From contig NZ_JAUSQZ010000001.1 in the NCBI RefSeq assembly GCF_030811555.1, positions 5,019,241 to 5,083,240 on the forward strand: 64,000 nt of DNA. The letters are read 5' to 3'. Source of the stretch: Kineosporia succinea (GTDB lineage Bacteria; Actinomycetota; Actinomycetes; Actinomycetales; Kineosporiaceae). A program made the translations under genes and the position numbers. This document shows positions 8,664 to 17,735 of the stretch, one piece after another; the stretch's first letter is position 1; every line of letters begins with the position of its first letter. Below the pieces are notes generated by a model. The model did no database searches, had not been told where the DNA came from, and saw nothing but the letters and a program-made list of their open reading frames with translations.

Positions 8664-9374
8664 TCAGTCGGGCACGACGGCCAGCTGAACCGGTGGTGGC
8701 CCGGCGCAGTCCGGCGCACAGGCCTCGAGCAGCTCGAGGTCGGTGAGCGGGTCGCCGGGCAGCGGGGCCCGGGCGTCGGGCCGTAGCCCGGCGAGCACCA
8801 GGGCCAACTGCCGGCGCCACTGGTCGGGTGCGGAGAACTTGCCCACGCCGTGCAGCATGAACTGGGTGACGGCCAGGTCGGTGACCGTGACGTCGTGCCG
8901 CACGGTGCCCTCGGCCTGGGCCCGCCCGAGGATCTCGGCGACCATCGGCTGGATCCGGGCCAGTTTCTCCACGACACGCGTCTGCATCGACGCGGCGACC
9001 GTGACGTCACCGTAGAGAAGCTCTTTCAGCCCGCGATCGGCGAGCTGCATCTCGACCGAGCCGGTGATGAGGGTGACCAGCCCCGTCCACGCGTCGGGCG
9101 CGTGCCGGGCCTGCTCGACCAGCTCCACCAGTGCGTCCACCCGGCTCGCGAACAGCGCCTCGATGAGCGAGGACTTGTCCGGGAAACGACGGTAGACGGT
9201 ACCGGTGCCGACGCCGGCACGACGAGCGATCTCGTCCATGCCGGCGTCGAGGCCCCGTTCGGCGAAGACCTCGGCCGCAGCCGTGAGGATCCGTTGCCGG
9301 TTGCGTTCCGCGTCGGCCCGCAGAGGCCGGCGCCGGATCCCCGTCGGTGCGCCCACTGACTGTTCCAGCGTCAT
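8664..9374 (-). CDS. TetR-family transcriptional regulator
   Basis: The 236-residue product has an N-terminal TetR HTH: RQRILTAAAEVFAERGLDAGMDEIARRAGVGTGTVYRRFPDKSSLIEALF. The C-terminal ligand domain is alpha-helical and not closely assignable. The ATG has GGGAGGT six bases upstream, so the longer frame from 9569 is rejected. It lies 74 bp downstream of a DHA2-type MFS exporter gene on the same strand and probably represses that operon in response to an exported compound. Confidence 0.9.
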   Translation of the reverse strand: MTLEQSVGAPTGIRRRPLRADAERNRQRILTAAAEVFAERGLDAGMDEIARRAGVGTGTVYRRFPDKSSLIEALFASRVDALVELVEQARHAPDAWTGLVTLITGSVEMQLADRGLKELLYGDVTVAASMQTRVVEKLARIQPMVAEILGRAQAEGTVRHDVTVTDLAVTQFMLHGVGKFSAPDQWRRQLALVLAGLRPDARAPLPGDPLTDLELLEACAPDCAGPPPVQLAVVPD

Positions 9375-9448
9375 CGCCGGACCTCCCAGGGGGAAAACCA
9401 CTGTGTCTGCACCATGATGCCGTGCCTGAGGTGCTGAGCGAGGACCGG

Positions 9449-11086
9449 TCAGCCCATCATCATGTGGGCCTGCATCTCGGCCTGGTCTTCTTCGCTCATC
9501 TGCGGCTTGCTCTTGGGGAGCAGGACGACGGCGACCAGGAAGGCGATCCCGACCATGCCGGTGGCCCACCAGAAGGTGTGGCCGAACGACTCGGCCGTCT
9601 TGGCCAGGCCCTGCTGGGCCAGGGCCAGCACGCTCGGGTCGACCTGGGACGGGTCGGGCGCGGCCTGCACCTGGGCGCCGGCGCCCAGCATCTCCGGGCT
9701 GACCCGGCTGTTGATGGCGCCGGTGAGGATGACGACCATGACCGCGGTACCGATCGAGGAACCGGTCTGCTGAATGATGTTCAGCGTGGTGCTGGCCTTG
9801 GCGACCACGGCGTGACGCATGGTCTGCATGGCCCCGGTCATCAGCGGCATCATCGAGAAGCCCATGCCGACGCCCTGCAGGAACAGGAAGCCCGAGAGCA
9901 CCCAGTACGAGGTGTCGGCGCTGATCGTGGTGAGGCCGACGAACGACAGGGCCACGGCCAGCAGGCCGAACGGGGCGACCCGGCCGACGCCGGTGCGGTC
10001 GACCAGCGTGCCGGCGATCGGCATCGCGATCATCGCGCCGATACCCTGCGGGGCCAGCAGCAGACCGGTGTCGAACGGGGTCTCGCCGCGCACCTGGGCC
10101 AGGTAGAGCGGGAGCAACAGCATGCCGCCGAAGACCGAGATGATCATCAGCATCATGGTGACCGAGGAGGCCGCGAACACCTTGTTGGTGAACAGGCGCA
10201 GGTCGATCAGGGCGTTCTCGGGGTCACGCAGGGCGTGCGCCACGAACGCGGCCAGCAGCAGCGCGCCGGCGAGCATCGGCACCAGCACGATCGCGTGGCC
10301 GAAGCCGCTCTTCTCGCTGGACTCGGCCAGGCCGTAGATCAGCAGGGCGAGGCCGGGGGAGAGCAGGCCCAGACCCAGCCAGTCGAGCTTGTGGCCCGGC
10401 GTGGGAACGTCTTTCGGCAGGATGCGGAACGACATGAACAGCGCCAGCGCGCCGATCGGGGCGTTGATGAAGAAGATCCAGCGCCAGCTGAAGCTCTCGA
10501 CCAGCCAGCCGCCGAGGATCGGGCCCAGGATCGGGCCGAGCAGCATCGGCACACCCATGACGGCCATGACGCGGCCGAGACGCTGCGGGCCGGCGGCGCG
10601 GGTCAGGATCGTCATACCGGCGGGCATGACCATGCCGCCGCCCAGACCCTGAAGCACGCGGAAGACGATGAGTGACGTGTCGTTCCAGGCGAACCCGGAG
10701 AGCACGGAGCCGACCACGAACAGGAAGATCGAGGTCATGTAGAGCCGCTTGGTGCCGAAACGCTCGGCGCCCCAGGCGGTCAGCGGGATCACGGTGGCCA
10801 GGGCCAGGGTGTAGCCGGTGGCCACCCACTGGATCGTCGCCAGGCTGGTGTCGAAGTCGCTGACCAGCGTGGGCAGTGCGACGTTGACGACCGTGACGTC
10901 GAGAATGGACATGATCGCGCCGAGCACGACGCAGGCGGCCACGAGCAGCAGGCCGCGGTCGAGGGACTGCGGTGCGTTCGCCGGCGCTGACGAGGCCGGC
11001 TGCGCGGCGGCCGCCTCGGGGAAGCCCGGCTCAGGGGCGCCGTAGGGCGGCTCGGCCGCGTCGCGGCCAGGTTCAGTGGTTGACAT
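9449..11086 (-). CDS. DHA2-family (EmrB/QacA-type) MFS drug exporter
   Basis: A 14-TM proton-coupled multidrug exporter, 545 residues. It has the family motif LDVTVVNVALPTL in TM1, motif A-like GAERFGTKRLY, motif C (PMLLGPILGPILGGWL) and the following SWRWIFFINAPIG. The N-terminus is an Ala/Pro-rich cytoplasmic tail of about 45 residues. The start ATG is weakly preceded by GGGGA; a longer frame from 11161 is unlikely. It is first in a two-gene unit with the TetR regulator. The 244 bp upstream are shared with the divergent GntP-type gene and should hold both promoters. Confidence 0.92.
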   Translation of the reverse strand: MSTTEPGRDAAEPPYGAPEPGFPEAAAAQPASSAPANAPQSLDRGLLLVAACVVLGAIMSILDVTVVNVALPTLVSDFDTSLATIQWVATGYTLALATVIPLTAWGAERFGTKRLYMTSIFLFVVGSVLSGFAWNDTSLIVFRVLQGLGGGMVMPAGMTILTRAAGPQRLGRVMAVMGVPMLLGPILGPILGGWLVESFSWRWIFFINAPIGALALFMSFRILPKDVPTPGHKLDWLGLGLLSPGLALLIYGLAESSEKSGFGHAIVLVPMLAGALLLAAFVAHALRDPENALIDLRLFTNKVFAASSVTMMLMIISVFGGMLLLPLYLAQVRGETPFDTGLLLAPQGIGAMIAMPIAGTLVDRTGVGRVAPFGLLAVALSFVGLTTISADTSYWVLSGFLFLQGVGMGFSMMPLMTGAMQTMRHAVVAKASTTLNIIQQTGSSIGTAVMVVILTGAINSRVSPEMLGAGAQVQAAPDPSQVDPSVLALAQQGLAKTAESFGHTFWWATGMVGIAFLVAVVLLPKSKPQMSEEDQAEMQAHMMMG

Positions 11087-11330
11087 GAATGTCCCCGGGG
11101 AGAAAAGAAGTGGAGAGAAGTTTCCGGAACACACTAAAGGAAGCGGAGATACGGATTCCACTTAGTTTCCCCTGAGCAGAGGCTGTGTCGCGACTGTGTC
11201 GAGCCGGTTCACGCACAGGTCATCGCTCGTTCGGGCGTCCGCCCGGCGCCGAGTGGTCTGCCTCTAGGTGCACAAAACGGGAAAACTGCCTACGGTGCCG
11301 GGCAGCAGTGCCCGGACGAGGAGGTCCTCC

Positions 11331-13118
11331 GTGACATCGACGTCACCGCTCACCCTGCTCCCTCCGCTGGCCGACGGGACCGGGAAGGCCTCCGGTGACG
11401 CCCGGCTGATCACGGCCGCGGTGCTCGCGATCGCCGTGGTCATCGTGCTGATCGCCGCCGCGAAGCTGCATCCCTTCCTGTCCCTGGTGCTGGGGTCGGC
11501 GGTCCTGGGGATCACCGGCGGGCTCGGGGTCGCCACCACCATCGACAGTTTCGTGGCCGGAGTGGGGGCGACGGCGGGAACCGTGGGTCTGCTGATCGCG
11601 CTCGGCAACATGATCGGCGCCCTGCTCGCGGACTCCGGGGGCGCCGACCGCATCGTCGACCGCGTCGTCAGCCGGGTGCCCGGTGGCCGTCTGCCCTGGG
11701 CGATGGCCGGTGTCGCGGCACTGATCGGCCTGCCGTTGTTCTTCGAGATCGGTGTCGTGCTGCTGATTCCGGTGGTTCTGCTGGTGGCGGCGCGTACCGG
11801 GGTCCCACTGATCAAGGTGGCGATTCCGGCGCTGGCGGGGCTGTCGGTGCTGCACGGTCTGGTGCCGCCGCACCCCGGGCCGCTGGCCGCGGTCAGTGCG
11901 CTCGATGCCGACCTGGGGCTGACGCTGCTGTTCGGGCTGATCCTGGCGGTGCCCACGGTGATCGTGGCGGGGCCGGTGTTCGCGTCCTGGGTCTCGCGGT
12001 ACGTGGTGGCCCAGGCTCCGCCCGAGCTGGTGCCGGCCGGTGGCATCGCGGGGTCGGGCGGTTTCCCGGGCGAGGAGGGTTCGCACGGAGAGCGGACGTC
12101 GAGCGCGGGTTCGTCGGGCGCGGGTTCGTCGGGCGCGGCTTCGTCGGGCGGGGCTTCGCGGGTCACGGTGGACGCGCCGGAGACTCACGCGGACACCGAG
12201 GCCACCCGGGGTGGCCGGGCCGGCGACCCGGACCCGGGCACCGAAGGGCCCGCGACGTCCGCCACCACTCGCGGTGAGGCGGGGGCCTACCCCGCTGCCG
12301 CGTCCTCCGGCACCCGGGGTGAGGAGGGCACCGACCCGACCGCGACGTCCTCCGCCCCCGATGGTGAGGAGCGCCCCGGGGTGACCGGGACTCCCCTCAC
12401 CCCGGGAGGTGAGGGTCGCGCCGAGGTGACCGGGACGTCCGCCATCACCCGGCGCCCGGCCTTCTGGCCCGCGGTGGCGACCATTCTGCTGCCCGTCGTG
12501 CTGATGCTCGCGCGGGCGATCGGCGAGCTGGTTCTCGACGAGGGTGACAGCGTGCGCAACGCGCTCGAGGTGGCCGGTGAACCGCTCGTGGCGTTGCTGG
12601 TCGGCGTTCTGGTGGCCATGTTCACGCTGGGGTTCGCGACCGGGATGGACCGTACGCAGGTGTCCTCGAGCGTGGCCGGGGCGCTGCCGTCGATCTCGGC
12701 GATCCTGCTGATCGTCGCGGCCGGAGGCGGTTTCAAGCAGGTACTGGTGGACGCCGGCATCGGCCAGGTGATCGCCGACGCCGCTCGCGACGCCGACCTG
12801 TCTCCGTTGCTGCTGGGCTGGCTGGTGGCGGTGGGGATCCGGGTGGCGACGGGTTCGGCGACGGTCGCGACGATCACGGCCGCCGGCATCGTGGCGCCGC
12901 TGGCCGCCGACCAGAGCACCGCCGAGGTGTCGCTGCTGGTACTGGCGATCGGGGCCGGTTCGCTGTTCTTCTCGCACGTCAACGACGCGGGCTTCTGGCT
13001 GGTCAAGGAGTACCTGGGGCTCACCGTCGGGCAGACACTGCGCACCTGGTCGGTGATGGAGACGCTGATCTCGGTGATGGGCCTGGCCGGCGTGCTGGGG
13101 ATCGCGCTGCTGGTCTGA
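11331..13118 (+). CDS. GntP-family gluconate/organic-acid permease with a large loop insertion
   Basis: A GntP/GntT-type symporter for gluconate or related hydroxy acids, 595 residues against the usual ~450. The membrane parts match the family (SLVLGSAVLGITGG, GLPLFFEIGVVLLIPVV, LHGLVPPHPGPLAAV, and C-terminal SHVNDAGFWLVKEYLGLTVGQTLRTWSVMET). Between the two halves, roughly residues 238-380 form a hydrophilic Gly/Ser/Thr/Glu-rich insert, in part coded by tandem 15-bp repeats. The GTG start has GAGGAGG six bases upstream; an in-frame ATG at 11268 lacks one. No gluconate kinase or regulator is adjacent, so the substrate is open. Confidence 0.85.
   Translation: MTSTSPLTLLPPLADGTGKASGDARLITAAVLAIAVVIVLIAAAKLHPFLSLVLGSAVLGITGGLGVATTIDSFVAGVGATAGTVGLLIALGNMIGALLADSGGADRIVDRVVSRVPGGRLPWAMAGVAALIGLPLFFEIGVVLLIPVVLLVAARTGVPLIKVAIPALAGLSVLHGLVPPHPGPLAAVSALDADLGLTLLFGLILAVPTVIVAGPVFASWVSRYVVAQAPPELVPAGGIAGSGGFPGEEGSHGERTSSAGSSGAGSSGAASSGGASRVTVDAPETHADTEATRGGRAGDPDPGTEGPATSATTRGEAGAYPAAASSGTRGEEGTDPTATSSAPDGEERPGVTGTPLTPGGEGRAEVTGTSAITRRPAFWPAVATILLPVVLMLARAIGELVLDEGDSVRNALEVAGEPLVALLVGVLVAMFTLGFATGMDRTQVSSSVAGALPSISAILLIVAAGGGFKQVLVDAGIGQVIADAARDADLSPLLLGWLVAVGIRVATGSATVATITAAGIVAPLAADQSTAEVSLLVLAIGAGSLFFSHVNDAGFWLVKEYLGLTVGQTLRTWSVMETLISVMGLAGVLGIALLV
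12101..12160 (+). repeat. Four 15-bp tandem repeats inside the GntP-type gene
   Basis: Four units related to GGGCGCGGGTTCGTC code for successive Ser-Gly-Ala/Gly-Ser-Ser pentapeptides at the start of the hydrophilic insertion. The unit length keeps the reading frame, which suggests slippage-driven growth of the loop. Confidence 0.85.
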
Positions 13119-13197
13119 TCCGTTCCCGCTTTTCTCCCCGGCGGGGCCCCGATCGGGTGTCTGATGGACCTCGTCGACGACTCAGGGGGAGGCCGTC

Positions 13198-13503
13198 ATG
13201 GGGATCATCGCCGCCGGCGAGGAGCCGTTCGGGCGGCCCGCCGCGCCGGGAGGCCCGGCCGATCGGGTTCCGGCTCGGGAAGGTGTGTGTGCCAACGGGT
13301 TTCGTGCCCCGGGAGGGAGGGGGAGCCCGGATTGCGGAACCGGGGCTCTCGTCCGTCAGCTCCGTCGTGTGCACGGTCGGGCGCCCGTGTGGCACCGGCG
13401 GCACGTTGCCCCGGCGCTCGAGAGGTGGTGCGGGCGCCGGGCCGATGCGGCGGGGCCGGCCCGGGAACCGTGCCGTTCGCGGCCGGGCCGTTGGCGCCGA
13501 TGA
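13198..13503 (+). CDS. Possible small hypothetical protein
   Basis: A 101-residue frame starts at an ATG with a strong GGGGGAGG five bases upstream, which is the only reason to list it. The product is rich in Arg, Gly, Ala and Pro, has no recognisable domain, signal peptide or membrane segment, and its third-position GC is lower than that of nearby genes. It could equally be chance open frame in GC-rich intergenic DNA. Confidence 0.2.
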   Translation: MGIIAAGEEPFGRPAAPGGPADRVPAREGVCANGFRAPGGRGSPDCGTGALVRQLRRVHGRAPVWHRRHVAPALERWCGRRADAAGPAREPCRSRPGRWRR

Positions 13504-13569
13504 GCGCGTACATGACCGAAATATCACAATCGTGTGACAGCGGACGCACAGCACTGACAAAACGGTCGA

Positions 13570-13587
13570 AGTAAGGGCAACCTTACT
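13570..13587. promoter_or_regulatory. Inverted repeat upstream of the ABC importer operon
   Basis: AGTAAGG-GCAA-CCTTACT is a perfect 7-bp inverted repeat with a 4-bp centre, in the least GC-rich part of the intergenic region and 236 bp before the first permease gene. A TAACGT hexamer at 13610-13615 could be a -10 box. It is an operator candidate for an unknown regulator. Confidence 0.4.
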
Positions 13588-13822
13588 GGCCAGACCGGTG
13601 GCAAATGACTAACGTGCACCGAAACCCACGGGTAACAGGAAGTTTTGCGCCTCTCCCCCTTTTTGGTTTCACATCGGGTGGCAATCTCTCCGGACCGCCG
13701 CCCTCTGCTCCGCCTGCTCCAGAACCGCGTTCCACCTCGTTGTTCTCCAGCTCGCACCACCGAGCCCGTACTGCCGTGCCCGCACCGCCGGCCGCAGATC
13801 CGCCAGAAGGGGAGTCACCCGT

Positions 13823-14818
13823 ATGTCCGCTCCGCTCGACGTGCCCGGGGGTGCGACGCAGGCGCAGCCGGAAGCGGTCCTGGCCGGAGCCGGCACGGCC
13901 GTCGCCGGGCGCTCACTCACGCAGATCGCCTGGCTCCGCCTGCGGCGTGACCGCTGGGCGCTGACCGGCGGCCTCGTCGTGGTCCTCCTGATCCTGATGG
14001 CGGTCTTCGCGCCGCTGGTGGTGGCGCTGCTGGGGCACCCGCCCAACGAGTTCCACCCCGACCAGATCGATCCCGACCTCTCCACGCCGCTGCACCCGAT
14101 GGGCGGGATCAGCGCCGACTTCCTGTTCGGCGTGGAGCCGGTGAACGGGCGCGACCTGTTCAGCCGGGTCGTCTACGGCGCCCGCATCTCGCTGCTCATC
14201 GCCTTCCTGGCGACCCTGCTCTCGGTGTTCATCGGCACCGTGCTCGGCGTGGTCGCGGGTTACTACGGCGGCTGGGTCGACACCCTGATCAGCCGCACCA
14301 TGGACCTCTTCCTGGCCTTCCCGCTCCTGGTCTTCGCCCTGGCCCTGGCCGGGGTGGTGCCGGACAGGGCGTTCGGGCTGAACGGTGACGCCCTGCGCAT
14401 CGCGCTGCTCATCTTCATCATCGGGTTCTTCAACTGGCCCTACATCGGCCGCATCGTGCGGGGCCAGACCCTGTCGCTGCGCGAGCGTGAGTTCGTCGAC
14501 GCCGCACGCAGTCTCGGGGCCCGCACCCCGTACATCCTGTTCCGCGAACTGCTGCCGAACCTGGTGGCGCCCATCCTGGTCTACGCCACGCTGCTGATTC
14601 CCACGAACATCCTGTTCGAGGCCGCGCTCTCGTTCCTCGGGGTGGGCGTCCGCCCACCCACCGCGACCTGGGGCGGGATGCTGTCCAGCGCCACCACCTA
14701 CTACCGCGTGGACCCCGTGTTCATGCTGGTGCCCGGCCTGGCGATCTTCGTGACCGTGCTGGCGTTCAACATCCTCGGCGACGGGCTGCGGGACGCCCTG
14801 GATCCCCGCGCGCGCTGA
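13823..14818 (+). CDS. Peptide/nickel-type ABC importer permease (DppC/OppC-like)
   Basis: An inner-membrane permease subunit, 331 residues, with an N-terminal cytoplasmic tail, OppC-N region (LRRDRWALTGGLVVVLLILMA) and five further TM segments. The EAA loop that contacts the ATPases is present (EFVDAARSLGARTPYILFRELLPN). The ATG has AAGGGGAG eight bases upstream. It is the first gene of a five-gene importer cluster in the unusual order permease, binding protein, permease, ATPase, ATPase. The substrate is not predictable from the permease. Confidence 0.93.
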   Translation: MSAPLDVPGGATQAQPEAVLAGAGTAVAGRSLTQIAWLRLRRDRWALTGGLVVVLLILMAVFAPLVVALLGHPPNEFHPDQIDPDLSTPLHPMGGISADFLFGVEPVNGRDLFSRVVYGARISLLIAFLATLLSVFIGTVLGVVAGYYGGWVDTLISRTMDLFLAFPLLVFALALAGVVPDRAFGLNGDALRIALLIFIIGFFNWPYIGRIVRGQTLSLREREFVDAARSLGARTPYILFRELLPNLVAPILVYATLLIPTNILFEAALSFLGVGVRPPTATWGGMLSSATTYYRVDPVFMLVPGLAIFVTVLAFNILGDGLRDALDPRAR

Positions 14819-14906
14819 GCCCCCTGACGCGGGGGCGCGAAGACGCCACCCCGCCCGGGATTTCGAAGAAGGTGCCGAGCTGAACACAGTGAAGGTGGTC
14901 CACACC

Positions 14907-16661
14907 ATGAGAACAAGGCGCACGACCATCGCCGTCGCCGCGGCTGCCGCGCTGACGATGGGTCTGGCCGCGTGCGGCGGCGGTGACTCCTCCGGCGACG
15001 GTGAGGGAGGCGCGGGCGGTGCGGTGGCGTTCGACGCCGCCATCACCAGCGTCGTCAACGCCTCCGACGCGAAGGGCGGGACGATCCGCTACGCGAACGA
15101 GGGCAAGTGGGACTCCACCGACCCGGGTAACACCTACTACGGGTACGCCTGGAACTTCGGCCGCTACTACCTGCGCACCCTGGTGACCTACAAGTCGGCC
15201 CCCGGGGCCGAGGGCGCCACCCCGGTGCCCGACCTGGCGACCGACCTGGGCAAGCCCTCCGACGACGCCAAGACCTGGACCTACACGCTCAAGGACGGGC
15301 TGAAGTTCGAGGACGGCTCGCCGATCACCTCCGCCGACGTCAAGTACGCGGTGGAGCGGCAGCTGGACAAGGCCACGTTCCCGAACGGGCCGACCTACTT
15401 CAACGACTTCCTCGCCGACGTCCCCGACGGGTACTCGCCCTACGAGGGCGGCAAGGGTCTTGACTCGATCGAGACCCCGGACGACAAGACGATCGTCTTC
15501 CACCTGAACCAGTCGTTCAGCGGTTTCGACAACTTCGCCGCCCTGCCGGCCACCGCCCCGGTGCCGAAGGACAAGGACACCGGCTCGAAGTACAAGTCGA
15601 CCGTGGTCTCGTCCGGGCCGTACAAGTTCTCCGACTACCAGGACGGCAAGAGCTACACCCTGGTGCGCAACGACCAGTGGGACCCGGCCACCGACGAGGT
15701 GCGCAAGGCCCTGCCCGACCAGATCGAGGTCGCGCTCAACGTCAGCAAGGACGACCTCGACCAGCGTCTGCTGGCCGGTGACATCGACGTCGCGGTGACG
15801 CAGCTCGGCATCGGCTCGGCCGCCCGGGCCCAGGTGCTGGCCGACCCGGAGAAGAAGAAGTTCGCCGACTCCGCTCCGCTGAACCGCACCTGGTTCACCT
15901 CGATCAACGGCCTGGTCGCGCCGTTCGACAACATCGACTGCCGCAAGGCCGTGATCTACGCGGCCGACCGCACCGGCTACCAGACCGCCTTCGGTGGTGC
16001 GCTGGCCGGCGGCGAGGTGGCCACCAGCCTCCTGCCCCCGACCATTCCGGGCCAGCAGAAGATCGACCTGTACCCGGTCAAGGACGAGGCCGACGGCATC
16101 GCCAAGGCCAAGGAGGCGCTCGCCGCCTGCGGTCAGCCGGACGGGTTCGAGACCAACTACAGCTACCGCGCCGAGCGCCCGGCCGAGAAGGCCGCCGGCG
16201 AGTCGATGCAGCAGGCCCTGGCCAAGGTCGGCATCAAGCTGACGCTCAAGCCCTACCCGCAGTCCGACTACTTCGCCCTCTACGCGGGCAAGCCCTCGTT
16301 CGTCAAGAAGGAGGGCCTCGGCCTGCAGGCCAACGGCTGGGGTGCGGACTGGCCCGACGGCTACGGCTTCCTGGCCCAGCTGGTCGACAGCCGGGTGATC
16401 CGGGAGACCGGTGGTGCGACCAACACCAGCGTCCGGGACCCGGAGATCGACAAGATGATCGACGCGGCGGTCAACGAGACCGATGAGTCGACCCGCCTGG
16501 CCGCCTGGGCCGCCATCGACAAGAAGACGATGGAAGGCGCCTGGGTGTACCCCGGTGTCTGGGCCAAGGTCCTGCTCTACCGGCCGGAGAACCTGACCAA
16601 CGTGTTCGTCAGCAGCGCCTGGGACGGCTACGACTACGCGGCGCTCGGCGTCAAGAAGTGA
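14907..16661 (+). CDS. Family 5 extracellular solute-binding lipoprotein (DppA/OppA-like)
   Basis: The 584-residue secreted lipoprotein captures oligopeptides or related solutes for the importer. The signal peptide ends in a lipobox LAAC (lipidated C23), followed by a Gly/Ser/Asp linker. SBP_bac_5 features follow: LAPxPDLATDLGKPS-like region, WTYTLKDGLKFEDGSPITSADVKYAVER, and the late DWPDGYGFLAQL. The ATG at 14907 has AAGGTGG nine bases upstream; the GTG at 14889 would add six residues without a proper site. It lies 88 bp after one permease gene and 59 bp before the other. Confidence 0.93.
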   Translation: MRTRRTTIAVAAAAALTMGLAACGGGDSSGDGEGGAGGAVAFDAAITSVVNASDAKGGTIRYANEGKWDSTDPGNTYYGYAWNFGRYYLRTLVTYKSAPGAEGATPVPDLATDLGKPSDDAKTWTYTLKDGLKFEDGSPITSADVKYAVERQLDKATFPNGPTYFNDFLADVPDGYSPYEGGKGLDSIETPDDKTIVFHLNQSFSGFDNFAALPATAPVPKDKDTGSKYKSTVVSSGPYKFSDYQDGKSYTLVRNDQWDPATDEVRKALPDQIEVALNVSKDDLDQRLLAGDIDVAVTQLGIGSAARAQVLADPEKKKFADSAPLNRTWFTSINGLVAPFDNIDCRKAVIYAADRTGYQTAFGGALAGGEVATSLLPPTIPGQQKIDLYPVKDEADGIAKAKEALAACGQPDGFETNYSYRAERPAEKAAGESMQQALAKVGIKLTLKPYPQSDYFALYAGKPSFVKKEGLGLQANGWGADWPDGYGFLAQLVDSRVIRETGGATNTSVRDPEIDKMIDAAVNETDESTRLAAWAAIDKKTMEGAWVYPGVWAKVLLYRPENLTNVFVSSAWDGYDYAALGVKK

Positions 16662-16720
16662 TCTGAGGGGTACGCAGAACCGATGAATCAACGACGGCGG
16701 CGACCGGAAAGGAATGTGCA

Positions 16721-17734
16721 GTGACGGCTTTCATCGCGCGGCGCGCGGCCGCCGCCGTCGTCATCCTGGCTCTGGTCAGCTTCATCACCTTCGCGATCTT
16801 CTTCCTGGTGCCGAGGCTGGCCGGAGCGAGCGCCGACGACCTGGCGGCTCGCTACGTGGGCAAGACGGCAGACGCGCAACAGGTGCACGAACGGGCGGTG
16901 CAGCTCGGCTTCACCGACCCCGTCCACCAGCAGTACGGCGACTTCGTGAAGGGCATCTTCGCGGGCCGCGACTACGACCTGGGCGGGCCCACGCCGGAAC
17001 ACTGCGCGGCGCCCTGTCTGGGGTACTCGTTCATCGACCAGAACGCGGTGCTGCCCGACCTGCTCGACCGGCTGCCGGTGACCCTGTCACTGGCGGCCGG
17101 CGCGGCCGTGGTCTGGCTGTTCGTCGGCGTCGGCACCGGCGTGCTGTCGGCGCTGCGCCGGGGCACGGTCTTCGACCGGTCGGCGATGGCGGTGGCGCTC
17201 GCGGGCGTCTCGCTGCCGATCTTCTTCACCGGTCTGCTGACGCTGTCCGTCTTCAGCTACACCCTGAAGATCTTCCCGCCCGGCGGTAGTTACACCCCGC
17301 TGCTGGAGAACCCGATCGAGTGGGCCTACGACCTGATCCTGCCCTGGGTCACGCTGGCCTTCCTCTACGCGGCGGGATACGCCCGGCTGACCCGTGCGGG
17401 CATGCTCGAGACGATGAACGAGGACTACATCCGCACCGCCCGGGCCAAGGGCCTCGCCGAGCGCACGGTGGTGATGAAACACGCGCTGCGCTCGACGCTC
17501 ACCCCGATCCTGACCATCTTCGGCCTCGACCTGGGCCTGCTCGTCGGCGGCGCGATCCTCACCGAGTCCACGTTCTCGCTGCCCGGCCTGGGCGCCTACA
17601 CGGTGCAGGCGATCTCGGGCAACGACCTGCCCAAGGTGCTCGGCGTGACCCTGCTGGCGGCGACCTTCGTGGTGATCGCCAACCTGGTCGTCGACATCCT
17701 CTATGCCGTGATCGACCCGAGGGTGAGGCTCTGA
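16721..17734 (+). CDS. Peptide/nickel-type ABC importer permease (DppB/OppB-like)
   Basis: The second membrane subunit, 337 residues, six TM segments. The N-terminus is typical (FIARRAAAAVVILALVSFITFAIFFLVPRL), and the EAA loop reads EDYIRTARAKGLAERTVVMKHALRSTLTP. The loop between TM1 and TM2 is about 65 residues and includes the cysteines of HCAAPCLGYS, which are outside the membrane and not typical of the family. The GTG start is preceded by AAAGGA. Only one base separates its stop from the next gene, indicating coupled translation with the ATPase. Confidence 0.93.
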   Translation: MTAFIARRAAAAVVILALVSFITFAIFFLVPRLAGASADDLAARYVGKTADAQQVHERAVQLGFTDPVHQQYGDFVKGIFAGRDYDLGGPTPEHCAAPCLGYSFIDQNAVLPDLLDRLPVTLSLAAGAAVVWLFVGVGTGVLSALRRGTVFDRSAMAVALAGVSLPIFFTGLLTLSVFSYTLKIFPPGGSYTPLLENPIEWAYDLILPWVTLAFLYAAGYARLTRAGMLETMNEDYIRTARAKGLAERTVVMKHALRSTLTPILTIFGLDLGLLVGGAILTESTFSLPGLGAYTVQAISGNDLPKVLGVTLLAATFVVIANLVVDILYAVIDPRVRL

Positions 17735-17735
17735 G

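Larger units (their letters stand above)
13119..13822. other. 704-bp intergenic stretch, mostly unexplained
   Basis: No gene is convincing here. The first half is GC-rich and holds only a small candidate frame (13198-13503). The second half is less GC-rich and should contain the promoter and long leader of the ABC importer operon, including an inverted repeat at 13570-13587. No RNA gene was recognised. Confidence 0.6.

Noticed and set aside
8646-8672. Triple TCAGTCGGG repeat as a regulatory site
   Set aside because: It overlaps the TetR stop codon and follows a clear terminator. Three short copies are more simply explained by slippage.
14766-16691. A 641-codon minus-strand frame and similar long frames opposite many genes (951-2597, 6937-8820, 11343-12977)
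   Set aside because: Each mirrors a well-supported gene on the other strand and shows no recognisable motif. They arise from the strong third-position GC bias.
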